Origin: Cyanobacteriota bacterium | GTDB taxonomy: Bacteria > Acidobacteriota > Vicinamibacteria > Vicinamibacterales > UBA2999 | Assembly (NCBI GenBank): GCA_019752015.1 | Contig: JAIEMQ010000072.1 | Span: 33,693-97,692, forward strand | Direction: 5' to 3' | Length of the DNA stretch: 64,000 nucleotides | Shown: piece by piece, positions 39,386-48,290 of the stretch | Layout: each line of letters begins with the position of its first letter | Position numbering within the stretch: position 1 is the stretch's first letter | Program-made: the position numbers and the translations under genes | The notes under the pieces: model-generated | Told to the model about the DNA's origin: nothing | The model's input: the letters and a program-made list of their open reading frames with translations, nothing else | Databases searched by the model: none

Positions 39386-40008
39386 CGATTCCCCTGCCCG
39401 CCAGAATCGGTCTGCTCGTCGTCTTGACCACGGGGTTCTATACCTATGTCGGGCAGTTGGTGCCTCAGAAGGAAGTGCAGCCTCCTCAGGAAACCGCCAT
39501 CCGGGCCGACCTGACCACTGCCGACATGGTCACTGTCGGCCGGCAGATCATGGAAGGGAAAGGTCTCTGCTTCACCTGCCACACGATCGGCAAGTCAGGC
39601 GTACTGCGCTTTCCCGATCTGGATGGCGTCGCGTCCCGCGCGGCGACGCGCGAGCCCGGCCTGAGTGACGTCGAGTACTTCGCGAAGTCAATCTACGCGC
39701 CCGACAGCTTCATCGTCCCGGGCTTCAATCCGGGTATGCCTGTCATCAACAAGCCTCCGATTGGCCTGACCGATCAGGAGATCCTTTGCGTGATCGCGTA
39801 TCTGCAGACGCTCGGCGGGACGGCAACAGTCACGCTGCAAACCAGTCACCGCTACTACACGGCGCCGGGCGCGATACCCCCCGCGCCGCCGGACGAGAAA
39901 GCTGAGCCTGGCGAGAAGCTGCCGCTGACGTTGCCGCCGGCTCAGAAGGGTGAGACGCCCAAAGCGCCAGCCGCAGGGCCGACTCCCGGCAAGAAGGGCG
40001 AGGTCTGA
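39382..40008 (+). CDS. Membrane-anchored mono-haem cytochrome c
   Basis: A 208-residue protein. One TM helix or uncleaved signal (about 6-26), a cytochrome c domain with CFTCH in GKGLCFTCHTIGKSG and axial Met in NPGMPVIN, then a Pro/Lys/Glu-rich tail of about 45 residues. It overlaps the bd-like gene (ATGA), so the two are translationally coupled and probably in one complex. Confidence 0.85.
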   Translation: MTIPLPARIGLLVVLTTGFYTYVGQLVPQKEVQPPQETAIRADLTTADMVTVGRQIMEGKGLCFTCHTIGKSGVLRFPDLDGVASRAATREPGLSDVEYFAKSIYAPDSFIVPGFNPGMPVINKPPIGLTDQEILCVIAYLQTLGGTATVTLQTSHRYYTAPGAIPPAPPDEKAEPGEKLPLTLPPAQKGETPKAPAAGPTPGKKGEV

Positions 40009-40011
40009 TCC

Positions 40012-40827
40012 ATGAACATCCCCGTCGTTCTGGCGATCCTTGTGGTGTTCGCGTTTCTTGCCTTCCGCAAGGCCAATCTCTTTATCCTGGCACTCGCGTG
40101 GTGGATCGGGGCCTTTGTCTTCTTCCGGTTCGGATTCACGGCGCCGATTCCCGCGTCCGTGATCTCGATCTACATGGGCATCGTGTCGCTCGCGACCCTC
40201 GCGTTCGTCTCGTCGAGCGAGCAGCGTCGTGAAGAAGTCTCCCGCCCGCTCCTGCGGCTCATGACGGAGAAGCGGTTCGCGCCGCTGCTCGCCGCAACAA
40301 TCATCGCGATACCGGCGCTCGCGGCCGCGAACGTCTACGTGCAGATGAACGTCCCGATCGAGCCGCCGTTCTTCCCGCGGACGATCCATCCCGCATCGCC
40401 GCCCGAGATCACCGTTCACGAAAAGAAAATCTCGATCGACCTCGGCGACAACCCTTTCCGGGAGCTCGAAAAGTCGAACCCGCAGGAGTTTCGCCAACAC
40501 GTCGAGAACGGGCGCCGGGTCTATTATCAGAACTGCGTCTTCTGCCACGGCGACAACCTGGCCGGCAACGGCATGTTCGTGCACGGGCTCGATCCGATCC
40601 CGACCAACTTTGCCGACGGCGACACGATCGCGAATCTTCGAGAGACGTTTCTCTTCTGGCGCGCGTCCAAGGGAGGCCCGGGCCTGCCGGAAGAAGGCGG
40701 TCCCTGGAACTCGGCGATGCCGGCGTGGGAAAAAATCCTGAAGGAAGACGAGATCTGGGATGCCGTCCTCTTTCTTTACGAATTCACGGGAGAGCGGCCG
40801 CGCGCCCGTGAGGAGCACGCGCAATGA
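40012..40827 (+). CDS. Polytopic cytochrome c with four TM helices
   Basis: A 271-residue protein. Its first part has four hydrophobic helices (about 3-20, 24-42, 46-66, 88-108), the second part a cytochrome c domain with CVFCH and axial Met in SAMPAWEK. The helical part resembles a small membrane subunit joined to a haem c domain; no clear family. It sits 3 bp after the previous cytochrome gene and overlaps the next (ATGA). Possibly an electron entry subunit of the bd-like complex. Confidence 0.82.
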   Translation: MNIPVVLAILVVFAFLAFRKANLFILALAWWIGAFVFFRFGFTAPIPASVISIYMGIVSLATLAFVSSSEQRREEVSRPLLRLMTEKRFAPLLAATIIAIPALAAANVYVQMNVPIEPPFFPRTIHPASPPEITVHEKKISIDLGDNPFRELEKSNPQEFRQHVENGRRVYYQNCVFCHGDNLAGNGMFVHGLDPIPTNFADGDTIANLRETFLFWRASKGGPGLPEEGGPWNSAMPAWEKILKEDEIWDAVLFLYEFTGERPRAREEHAQ

Positions 40828-42500
40828 CCGCGCGCCACATCATCGGCGGGTGTGCCGCGGTCCTGTTGACCGCGCTCGGTGCCGCGACGATGGGCCCGAC
40901 GGTAGTGGCGGTGCGCGCTCAGGGTCCGGACATTGGTACCCAGGCGCAGCGGGACTCGGGTAAGACGCTGTACCTCAAGAACTGCTCGCAGTGTCACGGC
41001 GACAACGGGGACGGCGAAGGTTACGCCACGCCGCATCTCTTCCCCAAGCCGCGTAACTTCACGTCCGGCAAGTTCAAGGTCCGCACCACGCCCAACGGAG
41101 CGCTGCCGACACACCAGGATCTCGTCAACATCATCCGGCGCGGCATGCCGTACACATCGATGCCCGCGTGGCCGGGCCTCTCCGACGGTGAAGTGTCGGA
41201 TCTCGCTTACTTCATCAAGACCTTTTATCCCGACTTCGCGAGCGCGGAGGCCCCCAAGCCCATGGAGCTTCCGAGCGCGCCGGCGTCCACTCAAGCCTCG
41301 ATCGATCTCGGGAAGAAGCTGTATGTGGATACCGGCTGCGTCAAGTGCCACGGCAACGTCGGTCGCGGTGATGGCGCTTCAGCGCCAACGCTGATGGACG
41401 AGTTCGGCCAGCCGATCCGCGCCGCCAATCTCACGCAGTCCTGGACTTTCCGGGGAGGGTCGACGCGCGAGGACATCTTCCGGACCATGACCACGGGGCT
41501 CAACGGCACGCCGATGCCGTCGTTCACTGAAGCCTTGACCGTCGAGCAGCGTTGGGCGATCACCGACTACATCACTTCGCTGTCCGGCAGCGAGGGACCC
41601 AACTATAGGAATCTCGTCGTCGCCAAGCACGTGCTCGACACCATCGATATGGCGAAGGGCGCCGCGAACTTCGCGGCCGCTCCGGCGGCCCGCTTTCCGA
41701 TCATCGGACAAATCATGGAGCCCGGGCGCGAGTTTCATCCTCCGGTGACGTCCGTGATGGTGCAGGCCGTTTACGACGAGGAGTCAATCGCATTCCTGGT
41801 TCGATGGAACGACATGAGAGTGGACAACACGGGGACGGCGGGTCCGATGCTGCCCGTGCCGATTGAGGAAGAAGCGGCCAAGCCGGCTGCCGCACCCGGA
41901 GCGGCGGCGGCCGCCGCCGCGGATCCCTTTGCGGAAACCACCACCGCGGAAGCTCCGCCATCCGAGTTCAACGACGCCGTCGCGATCCAGATTCCTTCGG
42001 CGATACCGACCGGCGCCCGCAAGCCGTACTTTATTTTCGGCGACGCCCAGAGCCCGGTCGATCTCTGGTTCTTCGATCTGGCGCGCAAAGAGCCGATTCA
42101 ATTCACCGGCCGTGGCAGCGCGGACCTCGCGGAGAACGATACGGGAGATTTGACGGGCACCGCGAGCTACGACCAGGGCGAATGGTCGGTGATTTTCAAG
42201 CGGCCGCTTCGCCCGAGCACGGGCGCCGCGTTCGTGCCTGGTACGTTTCTACCGGTCGCCTTCTCGGTGTGGGACGGATTCTCGCGCGAGCGGGGCAACC
42301 GGCGAGCCCTCACGTCGTGGTACTCGATCTACGTCGAGCCGGAAGTTGTGACGTCGGCCGCCGCCCCGATGATCAGGACGGCGCTGATTATTCTCGTCTT
42401 CGAGCTGGTTGTCGTCGGCTTGGTGCGCCGGCGTTATGGCGCTGGTGCCCGCGGTGCGCTGGGCGGTGAGCCGAGCCACCCGGCAGCCACCAGGGCCTGA
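40824..42500 (+). CDS. Di-haem cytochrome c with ethylbenzene-dehydrogenase-type haem b domain
   Basis: A 558-residue protein with a signal peptide (residues 1-33), two cytochrome c domains (CSQCH about residue 53 and CVKCH about residue 173; Met ligands in YTSMPAWPG and GTPMPSF), then a domain of about 180 residues with RKPYFIFGDAQSPVDLWFFDL that looks like the haem b-binding gamma subunit of ethylbenzene dehydrogenase and related enzymes (including NxrC-like proteins). It ends in one TM helix (about 515-535). A Pro/Ala-rich linker separates the domains. The combination is unusual. It ends the cytochrome block; the USP fusion starts 20 bp later. Confidence 0.78.
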   Translation: MTARHIIGGCAAVLLTALGAATMGPTVVAVRAQGPDIGTQAQRDSGKTLYLKNCSQCHGDNGDGEGYATPHLFPKPRNFTSGKFKVRTTPNGALPTHQDLVNIIRRGMPYTSMPAWPGLSDGEVSDLAYFIKTFYPDFASAEAPKPMELPSAPASTQASIDLGKKLYVDTGCVKCHGNVGRGDGASAPTLMDEFGQPIRAANLTQSWTFRGGSTREDIFRTMTTGLNGTPMPSFTEALTVEQRWAITDYITSLSGSEGPNYRNLVVAKHVLDTIDMAKGAANFAAAPAARFPIIGQIMEPGREFHPPVTSVMVQAVYDEESIAFLVRWNDMRVDNTGTAGPMLPVPIEEEAAKPAAAPGAAAAAAADPFAETTTAEAPPSEFNDAVAIQIPSAIPTGARKPYFIFGDAQSPVDLWFFDLARKEPIQFTGRGSADLAENDTGDLTGTASYDQGEWSVIFKRPLRPSTGAAFVPGTFLPVAFSVWDGFSRERGNRRALTSWYSIYVEPEVVTSAAAPMIRTALIILVFELVVVGLVRRRYGAGARGALGGEPSHPAATRA

Positions 42501-42520
42501 GAAGTATTCGGAGAGGACTT

Positions 42521-44680
42521 ATGTACAAGAGCATTTACGTTCCCGTCGACAACTCGGACCACTCCAACCGCGCGGTCGCGCAGAGCCTGGCGTTGGGCAA
42601 GGCCTACTCGGCGAAGCTGGTCGGCTGCCATGTCTACGCGGCAAAGCTGCACGACTATCGCTTCAGGCAGATGGAGTACACGCTGCCGGAGGAGTACATC
42701 GACGAGGTCGAGCTGGAGCGCCAGCGGAAAATCCACGACAGCCTGATCACCATGGGCCTCAAGCTGATCTCCGACAGCTATCTCGATGGCATGTCGCGCC
42801 AGTGCAAAGAGTCGAGCATCGAGTTCGAAGCGCGCATGATGGACGGGAAGCATCACACCGAGATCCTCAAGGACATCGTCGGCTCACATCACGACCTGGT
42901 CGTGATCGGCGCGCTCGGAATCGGCCGTGCCCGCGACAGCGTGATCGGATCCGTCTGCGAACGCGTCGCCCGCCAGTCCGACCGTGATGTGTGGGTGGTC
43001 AAGCACGTGCCCGAGCCGGGCGAAGCGGAGCGCGACACCATCCTCGTCGGCATGGACGGAAGTCCGCAGTCGTTCGGCGCGCTGATGACCGCCATCGACC
43101 TGGCGCGCACCTTCGGCAAGAAGGTCGAGGCGATTGCCGTCTACGATCCCTATCTGCATTATTCCGTTTTCAACGGCATCGTCAACGTCCTCACCGAGCA
43201 GGCGGCGAAGGTGTTCCGCTTCGAGGAGCAGAATCAGCTTCACGAGGAGATCATCGACACCGGTCTCGCGCAGATCTACCAGTCGCATCTCGAAGTGTCC
43301 GAGCGGATGGCCAACGAGGCCGGCGTCGAGATCAAGAAGACGCTCCTCGACGGCAAGCCGTTCCAGAAGATCATCGACTACGCTCGCAAGACGAATCCGT
43401 TCCTGATCGCGCTCGGCCGCATTGGCGTCCACAGCCCGAAAGACGAGCGGGCGCTGGGCAGCAACGTCGAGAACATTCTCCGCGGCGCACCGTGCGATGT
43501 GCTGCTCTCCACGCGCCTCGAGGTGCCCACGGTTGACGTGCGCGCCGAAGAGACGATCCGTTGGACGCCAGAGGCCGAAGCGCGCATGAAGAACGTGCCC
43601 GAGCAGGTCAAGGGCATCGCGCGCACCGGCGTCCTTCGCCTGGCGCTCGAGAAGGGTCACTCGGTGATCACCAACGCGGTGATCGATGAAGCGATGGACC
43701 GGTTCATGCCGAAGAGCGCGTCGGCCGCCACCAAGGCACTGGCCGAAGCCGTCGCGCTCGAGCGCGCGAAGTCCGGGCCGGTGTCAATGTGCAAGTCGTG
43801 CGGCGTCGCCGCCACGCAGAGCGGCGCCGTCAAGTGCACCGTGTGCGGCTCCACGGACTTCGAGGTCATCTCGCAGGAGATGATCGAGAAGATTGCGGCG
43901 GCCGAGGGCGGTCTCGAAGAGGAGACCACCTACGACGGACGCAAGCTGCGCTGGTCGGAAGACGCGCGCAAGGGCCTCTGGACCATGAAGAACGCCTATC
44001 AGCGCCGCCGCGTCAAGGCGCGTGTTGAAAAGCGCGCGCGCATGATGAAGCTCGACGCCATCACGCTCGAGTTCGCGCGGCAGGTGATCGAGGAAGAAAC
44101 CGGGACGCCCCTCGACATTCAGGTAGGCGCCGAAGGCGCTTCGGCGAGCCAGGCTGGTGATGCCGTCAACGGGCAGGCTAAATTGATTGCTCGCGACGAC
44201 AAGAACAATCCGCTGATCTCGACGTTCGAGTGGACTGAAGAGGCGGCGCAGCGGATCCTGCGAGTCCCGGCCGGGTTCATGCGGAACAAAACGCAGGAGA
44301 GGGTCGAGGGTCTTGCTCGGGAGCGCGCCGCAGCCCGCCTCGCCGAAGCCTCTGGCGAAGGCGGGAAGATCGAACTCTCGCTCGTCGAGGAAGGCATCGA
44401 GATCGGCAAGAAGATCATGGCCGAAGTGATCGCGGCCTACCCGAACGCAGGCAGGCCGGCTCCAACTGCTGGCCACGGCCCGTCGCACGAGCACAAGGTT
44501 GCGGAAGCCCAGAGCAAGAACATTGCGGACGCCCAGGACAAAGCGCAGGTAGTCCCGGCTGTCGGCAGCGGCTATCTCAATGAGGTGAGCTCGGTGACCG
44601 TGCCCCACAAGCCCGGGGCCCCCGACGCGCGGACTTTGCACGCTGGGGTGGAGACGCCGGGCGGCGATACCAGGCACTGA
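42521..44680 (+). CDS. Two universal-stress-protein domains fused to a zinc ribbon and three PCP_red domains
   Basis: A 719-residue cytoplasmic protein. USP domain 1 about residues 1-163 (ATP-loop-like IGALGIGRARDSVIGS), USP domain 2 about 170-335 (GRIGVHSPKDERALGSN), PCP_red about 345-396 (IRWTPEAEARMKNVPEQV), zinc ribbon C424, C427, C439, C442, then PCP_red copies at about 475-525 (LRWSEDARKGLW) and 568-640 (FEWTEEAAQRILRVPAGF). PCP_red is known as the small tail domain of dark protochlorophyllide reductase subunit B, but no chlorophyll genes are here. The same domain is in two genes at 49326 and 49768. CGGAGAGG precedes the ATG. Two palindromic repeats lie inside the C-terminal half. A regulatory or cofactor-handling role in the respiratory operon is inferred. 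Confidence 0.8.
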   Translation: MYKSIYVPVDNSDHSNRAVAQSLALGKAYSAKLVGCHVYAAKLHDYRFRQMEYTLPEEYIDEVELERQRKIHDSLITMGLKLISDSYLDGMSRQCKESSIEFEARMMDGKHHTEILKDIVGSHHDLVVIGALGIGRARDSVIGSVCERVARQSDRDVWVVKHVPEPGEAERDTILVGMDGSPQSFGALMTAIDLARTFGKKVEAIAVYDPYLHYSVFNGIVNVLTEQAAKVFRFEEQNQLHEEIIDTGLAQIYQSHLEVSERMANEAGVEIKKTLLDGKPFQKIIDYARKTNPFLIALGRIGVHSPKDERALGSNVENILRGAPCDVLLSTRLEVPTVDVRAEETIRWTPEAEARMKNVPEQVKGIARTGVLRLALEKGHSVITNAVIDEAMDRFMPKSASAATKALAEAVALERAKSGPVSMCKSCGVAATQSGAVKCTVCGSTDFEVISQEMIEKIAAAEGGLEEETTYDGRKLRWSEDARKGLWTMKNAYQRRRVKARVEKRARMMKLDAITLEFARQVIEEETGTPLDIQVGAEGASASQAGDAVNGQAKLIARDDKNNPLISTFEWTEEAAQRILRVPAGFMRNKTQERVEGLARERAAARLAEASGEGGKIELSLVEEGIEIGKKIMAEVIAAYPNAGRPAPTAGHGPSHEHKVAEAQSKNIADAQDKAQVVPAVGSGYLNEVSSVTVPHKPGAPDARTLHAGVETPGGDTRH
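44128..44146. repeat. Perfect palindrome in a USP/PCP_red linker
   Basis: CGCCGAAG, spacer GCG, CTTCGGCG form a perfect 8-bp inverted repeat. It encodes part of AEGASASQAGDA between the second and third PCP_red domains. Confidence 0.55.
44337..44364. repeat. Near-palindrome inside the third PCP_red domain
   Basis: GCCTCGCCGAAGCC followed by TCTGGCGAAGGCGG; the segment from CGCCGAAGCC to GGCGAAGGCGGG is almost identical to that at 49049-49071 in a different gene. It encodes ARLAEASGEGGK, an insertion in a helix-loop. Confidence 0.5.
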
Positions 44681-44714
44681 GCCTGTCGCGCCGTTAGCAC
44701 AGAGTGCGAGGCGG

Positions 44715-45563
44715 ATGTCGTCGTACCGCTTCTGCCGCACGGACGACGTCGCGCTGCTCGTGGACGCGCTGAACCGCTGCTGGTCGCCGTACTTTCCGGA
44801 CCAGCCGGCGGTGACGCCGGACTCGTTCAAGCGATCGATCCGCGATCTGCAGGTCTGGTGCAGCAGCTGCATGGTGGCCTTCGAGGGCTCCGACCCGATC
44901 GGCGTCCTGATTGGCGCCAAACGCGCGTCGGGCACCCTGATTCAAAAGATCGCCGTCCATCCTGATCACTGCCGGCAGGGTCATGGCCGTCACCTGCTCA
45001 CCTCGCTCAGCTCGAAGCTCTCGATTCTCGGCCCGCCGATCATGTTCGCCGAGGTCCCCGAGGATCTCACGCCAACTCGCGAGCTGTTCGTCGCAGCGGG
45101 CTATGTCGAGGAAGCGGTTCTGACGGACTACGTCCTCGCCCTGAGCGAGCAACGGGGCAACGCAGCCGCCCCGTTGCGAGTCGACGGGTTCGTGATTCCC
45201 GTCACGGTCGACGATCTGGTTGCGAATGGTTTGCTCGGAGGCCATCTTTGCTGGGAGCGATCGATCGAGACGCTGAATGCAAGGAAAGCCGAAATCGAAG
45301 GTCTCGCCATCGCGTCGGATGAACGCATCGAGGCGTTCATTCTTTGCTTGAAGGACGGAGAGATTCTGGCGCTGCGCTCTTTCGTCGAGGACGATGGTGC
45401 CCGCCTGAAGCAGCTGCTCTCTCAACTCCGCGCGCAAGGCAGCCGTCACTTCAGGATTCAGAAAGTCCAACCCGAGGAGATCGCGACCGAGCTCATGGCG
45501 ATGCTCGGCTTCCGCCCGGCCGGGGAACATCGACGCTACGCAGCGAAGGCGCGGTCCGCTTAA
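44715..45563 (+). CDS. GNAT-type acetyltransferase
   Basis: A 282-residue protein. The N-terminal half is a GNAT fold with the acetyl-CoA loop in QKIAVHPDHCRQGHGRHLL (the V-x-P, then R/Q-x-x-G-x-G pattern). The second half (about 145-280) looks like a degenerate repeat of the fold (AFILCLKDGEILALRSF). The substrate is unknown. It follows the USP fusion by 34 bp, but a shared role is not evident. Confidence 0.8.
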   Translation: MSSYRFCRTDDVALLVDALNRCWSPYFPDQPAVTPDSFKRSIRDLQVWCSSCMVAFEGSDPIGVLIGAKRASGTLIQKIAVHPDHCRQGHGRHLLTSLSSKLSILGPPIMFAEVPEDLTPTRELFVAAGYVEEAVLTDYVLALSEQRGNAAAPLRVDGFVIPVTVDDLVANGLLGGHLCWERSIETLNARKAEIEGLAIASDERIEAFILCLKDGEILALRSFVEDDGARLKQLLSQLRAQGSRHFRIQKVQPEEIATELMAMLGFRPAGEHRRYAAKARSA

Positions 45564-45600
45564 GGCCGGCAACCGTGGGCGTCGTTTCGCCATCTCCTGT

Positions 45601-45630
45601 TAGAATACCTATTGTGAATACTATTGCAAT
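45601..45630 (+). promoter_or_regulatory. Promoter/operator of the first toxin-antitoxin pair
   Basis: TAGAAT at 45601-45606 is a good -10 box, only 7 bp before the GTG start at 45614, so the transcript should be leaderless. GAATAC-C-TATTGT (45603-45615) is repeated almost exactly as GAATACTATTGC (45616-45627), a direct repeat suited to binding a dimeric ribbon-helix-helix antitoxin for autoregulation. Confidence 0.55.
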
Positions 45631-45853
45631 TACGATCGATCCGCAGTCCCTCGCGCGGCTGGACCGGCTATTGAAGGGCAAACGCGGCCGCGACGCCAGC
45701 CGCTCGCAACTGATTCGCCTGGCGATTCACGCCTACCTCGAACAGCTCGAGCGTCGCGCCGTAGAGGATCGGGAAGAAGGTGTCCTCCAACGTCACCGCG
45801 ACAAGCTGGCACGACAGGCCCGCGCCCTCGTCCGTGCTCAGGCACAGCCGTGA
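45614..45853 (+). CDS. Ribbon-helix-helix antitoxin (MazE/CopG-like)
   Basis: A 79-residue protein. The N-terminal strand and two helices (VNTIAITIDPQSLARLDRLL, then SRSQLIRLAIHAYLEQL) are a CopG/MetJ-type DNA-binding fold; the charged C-terminus would wrap the toxin. GTG 45614 is chosen because the strand must start the protein and a -10 box lies 7 bp upstream. Its stop overlaps the toxin start (GTGA). Confidence 0.85.
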   Translation: MNTIAITIDPQSLARLDRLLKGKRGRDASRSQLIRLAIHAYLEQLERRAVEDREEGVLQRHRDKLARQARALVRAQAQP

Positions 45854-46182
45854 ATTGGGGGGAGATCTATCGAACGCGGGAAAGGGCCTCCGCGCGCGGC
45901 GACAAGCCGGGCTTCTATGTCGTCGTGTCGCGCGACTTCATCGCCGGCCACGACGACGTCACGACGGTGATCTGCGCGCCAGTGTACGGCGAAGTGTTGG
46001 GATTGCAGACCGAGGTGGCCGTCGGCCCCGAAGACGGCCTGCCTCGATCGAGTGCGATTCGGTGTGATTTTCTGATGCTGATGTTCAAGCACAAATTGAC
46101 TGGGTTCGTCGCGACGCTTCCTGCCCAGAAGCGCCTTGAGCTGAAGGAGGCGCTGCGTCGAGCTCTTCAGGTGGATCGCTGA
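45850..46182 (+). CDS. MazF/PemK-like endoribonuclease toxin
   Basis: A 110-residue toxin with the PemK fold: N-terminal NWGEIYRT, a middle VVVSRDF strand, VTTVICAPVYG and SAIRCDFLMLMFKHKL. Such toxins cut mRNA at short sequences. The usual GEI-xxx start and a conserved Arg/Ser pair are visible, but activity cannot be judged from sequence. Coupled to the antitoxin. A second, different pair lies at 52984-53558. Confidence 0.85.
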   Translation: MNWGEIYRTRERASARGDKPGFYVVVSRDFIAGHDDVTTVICAPVYGEVLGLQTEVAVGPEDGLPRSSAIRCDFLMLMFKHKLTGFVATLPAQKRLELKEALRRALQVDR

Positions 46183-46262
46183 TCACGCGCGTTTCCTGTT
46201 CCTGTTCGCTCACGGCTTAGTGCGACAGCGACTCCAAGCGGAACCGCCACCTGGGATTCCCT

Positions 46263-46268
46263 TATACT
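46263..46268 (+). promoter_or_regulatory. Likely -10 box of the PQQ dehydrogenase gene
   Basis: TATACT 25 bp before the ATG 46293; the -35 region is weak. GAGGGAC is a plausible ribosome site. Confidence 0.35.
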
Positions 46269-46292
46269 CTCGGTTCCAAGAGGGACCGATCC

Positions 46293-48290
46293 ATGGCACA
46301 CGCCAAGCCTGTTCTGGCCGTCCTCGCCCTGTGCGCCGCCGCGGCGGCGCCCGTTGTTTCCCAAGCGCCGCAGCCACAGAGCGAATGGCGCTACTACGGC
46401 GGCAACAAGGGGTTCACTCGATACTCCGCTCTCGATCAGATCAATCGCGACAACGTGAGGAGCTTACGCATTGCGTGGCGGCGCCCTGCGGCGAACGACA
46501 AGTTGATCGCCGCGTTTCCCGGCACCCGGCCGAACTCTTACCTGCGCGCGACGCCGATCATCATCGACGGCGTGCTGTATACGCAGGACGCACACGGTCT
46601 CGTGATCGCGCTTGACGGCGAGACAGGGCGAACGATCTGGGAGCAGCCGTTCGGCTCCGCTCGAGAAGATGCCAGTGGCGCCTCGACGCGCGGCGTTGAC
46701 TACTGGCGCGGCGGCGCGGGCAATCGAATCTTCGCAATTCGTGGCGAGTACTTGTACGCCCTTGATGCGGCCACCGGCGTGCCGGTGCAGACGTTCGGTA
46801 CGCAGGGGCGTATTCTTCTGCGCTTCGCCGATCCCCAGCCGCTGGCCGGGCGCTTCAACGACAGCACCGGGCCCCTCGTGCTCGGCAACGTCGTCGTCGT
46901 TACCGGCAATACCGGCGGCGCCGGTGACGGCGGCAACACGAAAGAAGCGGCGCCCGAGGACGTCCGGGGTTTCGATGCCGAAACCGGCCGGCTGCTGTGG
47001 ACGTTTCACGTAGTGCCGCAGCCCGGCGAGTTCGGCAACGACACGTGGGGCAACGGCTCGTGGAAAATCGCCGGCGATCTCGGCGCGTGGAATCCGATGA
47101 CGGCCGATGAAGAGCTCGGTTACGTTTACATTCCACTGACGTCTCCGACGGCCGCGTGGTACGGCGGTTGGCGCCCGGGCGACAACCTGTTCGCGAATTC
47201 GCTGGTCGCACTCGACGTCAAGACCGGCAAGCGCGTCTGGCACTTCCAGACGGTCCATCACGATCTGTGGGACTGGGACAACATCGGGCCGCCGATGCTT
47301 GGCGAGATCACCGTGGACGGCAAGCGCATCCGCGCCGTCATGCAGGCGAACAAGGCGGCGTTTCTCTACGTGCTCGATCGCACCAACGGCCGCCCGGTGT
47401 GGCCGATCGAAGAGCGGCCCGTGCCGCAGTCGACGGTGCCCGGTGAGCAGTCCTCGCCGACGCAGCCGTTTCCGACCAAGCCGCCGGCTTTCGATCTTCA
47501 AGGCATCAGCGACAACGATCTGATCGACTACACGCCGGCGCTCAAGCAGCGCGCGCGCACCATTGCGAACCAATACGTGATGGGCCCGGTCTTCTCGCCG
47601 CCCTCGGTCCCCAGCGATCAGACCAACGGCAAGAAGGGCACGCTCGTGCAGCCCGGCGCATGGGGATCGGCCAACTGGAACACCGGCGCGTTCGATCCGG
47701 AGACGGGCTTTTATTACGCGATCTCACAAACCCTTGGACCGGCGAACCGTGCCGCCTGGAAGCAGACCGATCCGCGCGCCACGATGGAGTACGCCGACTT
47801 CGTGCCGGCGCCGGCGAGCGATCAACCCGTGTCGCAGGCGCCGCCGTCGACGGTCGATGCGATCAGCATCGACGGTCTGCCGATCATCAAAGGCCCTTAC
47901 GGCCGGATCACGGCGATCGATCTCAATCGCGGCGTCCATGTCTGGACGCGCGCCAACGGCGATGGCCCGCGATCGCATCCGCTGTTGAAGGATCTCAAAC
48001 TTCCTCCGCTCGGTTATCCGAACCGCCCCGCGCCACTCGTCACAAAGACACTGCTGTTTCTTGGTGAAGGCAGCGACGCCATCAGCGGAACCGCCGGCGC
48101 GGATTGGACCTGGGGAACGAAGTTCCGCGCCTATGACAAGGCGACTGGCCGCGTGATCTGGGAAATGGACTTACCGTCCGGAACGACTGCCGGACCGATG
48201 ACCTACGTGGTCAAAGGCAAGCAGTACATCGTCGTCGCCGTCGGCGCGCGAAACCATCCGTCCGAGTACGTCGCGTTGGCGCTGCCCTGA
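46293..48290 (+). CDS. PQQ-dependent (quinoprotein) dehydrogenase, soluble periplasmic
   Basis: A 665-residue protein with a signal peptide (residues 1-23) and an eight-bladed propeller of the PQQ type: repeated Trp-docking blades such as DGETGRTIWEQPF, DAETGRLLWTFHV, DVKTGKRVWHFQTVHHDLWDWD and DLNRGVHVWTRA. VHHDLWDWD holds the catalytic Asp region of glucose/alcohol-type members. No cytochrome c domain or membrane anchor is attached, so it should donate to a separate carrier. The substrate (sugar, alcohol or other polyol) cannot be told. Not an XoxF/MxaF-length enzyme by blade order. Confidence 0.82.
   Translation: MAHAKPVLAVLALCAAAAAPVVSQAPQPQSEWRYYGGNKGFTRYSALDQINRDNVRSLRIAWRRPAANDKLIAAFPGTRPNSYLRATPIIIDGVLYTQDAHGLVIALDGETGRTIWEQPFGSAREDASGASTRGVDYWRGGAGNRIFAIRGEYLYALDAATGVPVQTFGTQGRILLRFADPQPLAGRFNDSTGPLVLGNVVVVTGNTGGAGDGGNTKEAAPEDVRGFDAETGRLLWTFHVVPQPGEFGNDTWGNGSWKIAGDLGAWNPMTADEELGYVYIPLTSPTAAWYGGWRPGDNLFANSLVALDVKTGKRVWHFQTVHHDLWDWDNIGPPMLGEITVDGKRIRAVMQANKAAFLYVLDRTNGRPVWPIEERPVPQSTVPGEQSSPTQPFPTKPPAFDLQGISDNDLIDYTPALKQRARTIANQYVMGPVFSPPSVPSDQTNGKKGTLVQPGAWGSANWNTGAFDPETGFYYAISQTLGPANRAAWKQTDPRATMEYADFVPAPASDQPVSQAPPSTVDAISIDGLPIIKGPYGRITAIDLNRGVHVWTRANGDGPRSHPLLKDLKLPPLGYPNRPAPLVTKTLLFLGEGSDAISGTAGADWTWGTKFRAYDKATGRVIWEMDLPSGTTAGPMTYVVKGKQYIVVAVGARNHPSEYVALALP

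Noticed and set aside
42521..44680. Chlorophyll biosynthesis gene
   Set aside because: PCP_red domains alone do not make protochlorophyllide reductase; no bchL, bchN or bchB nearby.
46293..48290. Lanthanide methanol dehydrogenase (XoxF)
   Set aside because: Blade order and the absence of the xoxF neighbours (xoxG, xoxJ) do not support it; left as a general PQQ dehydrogenase.
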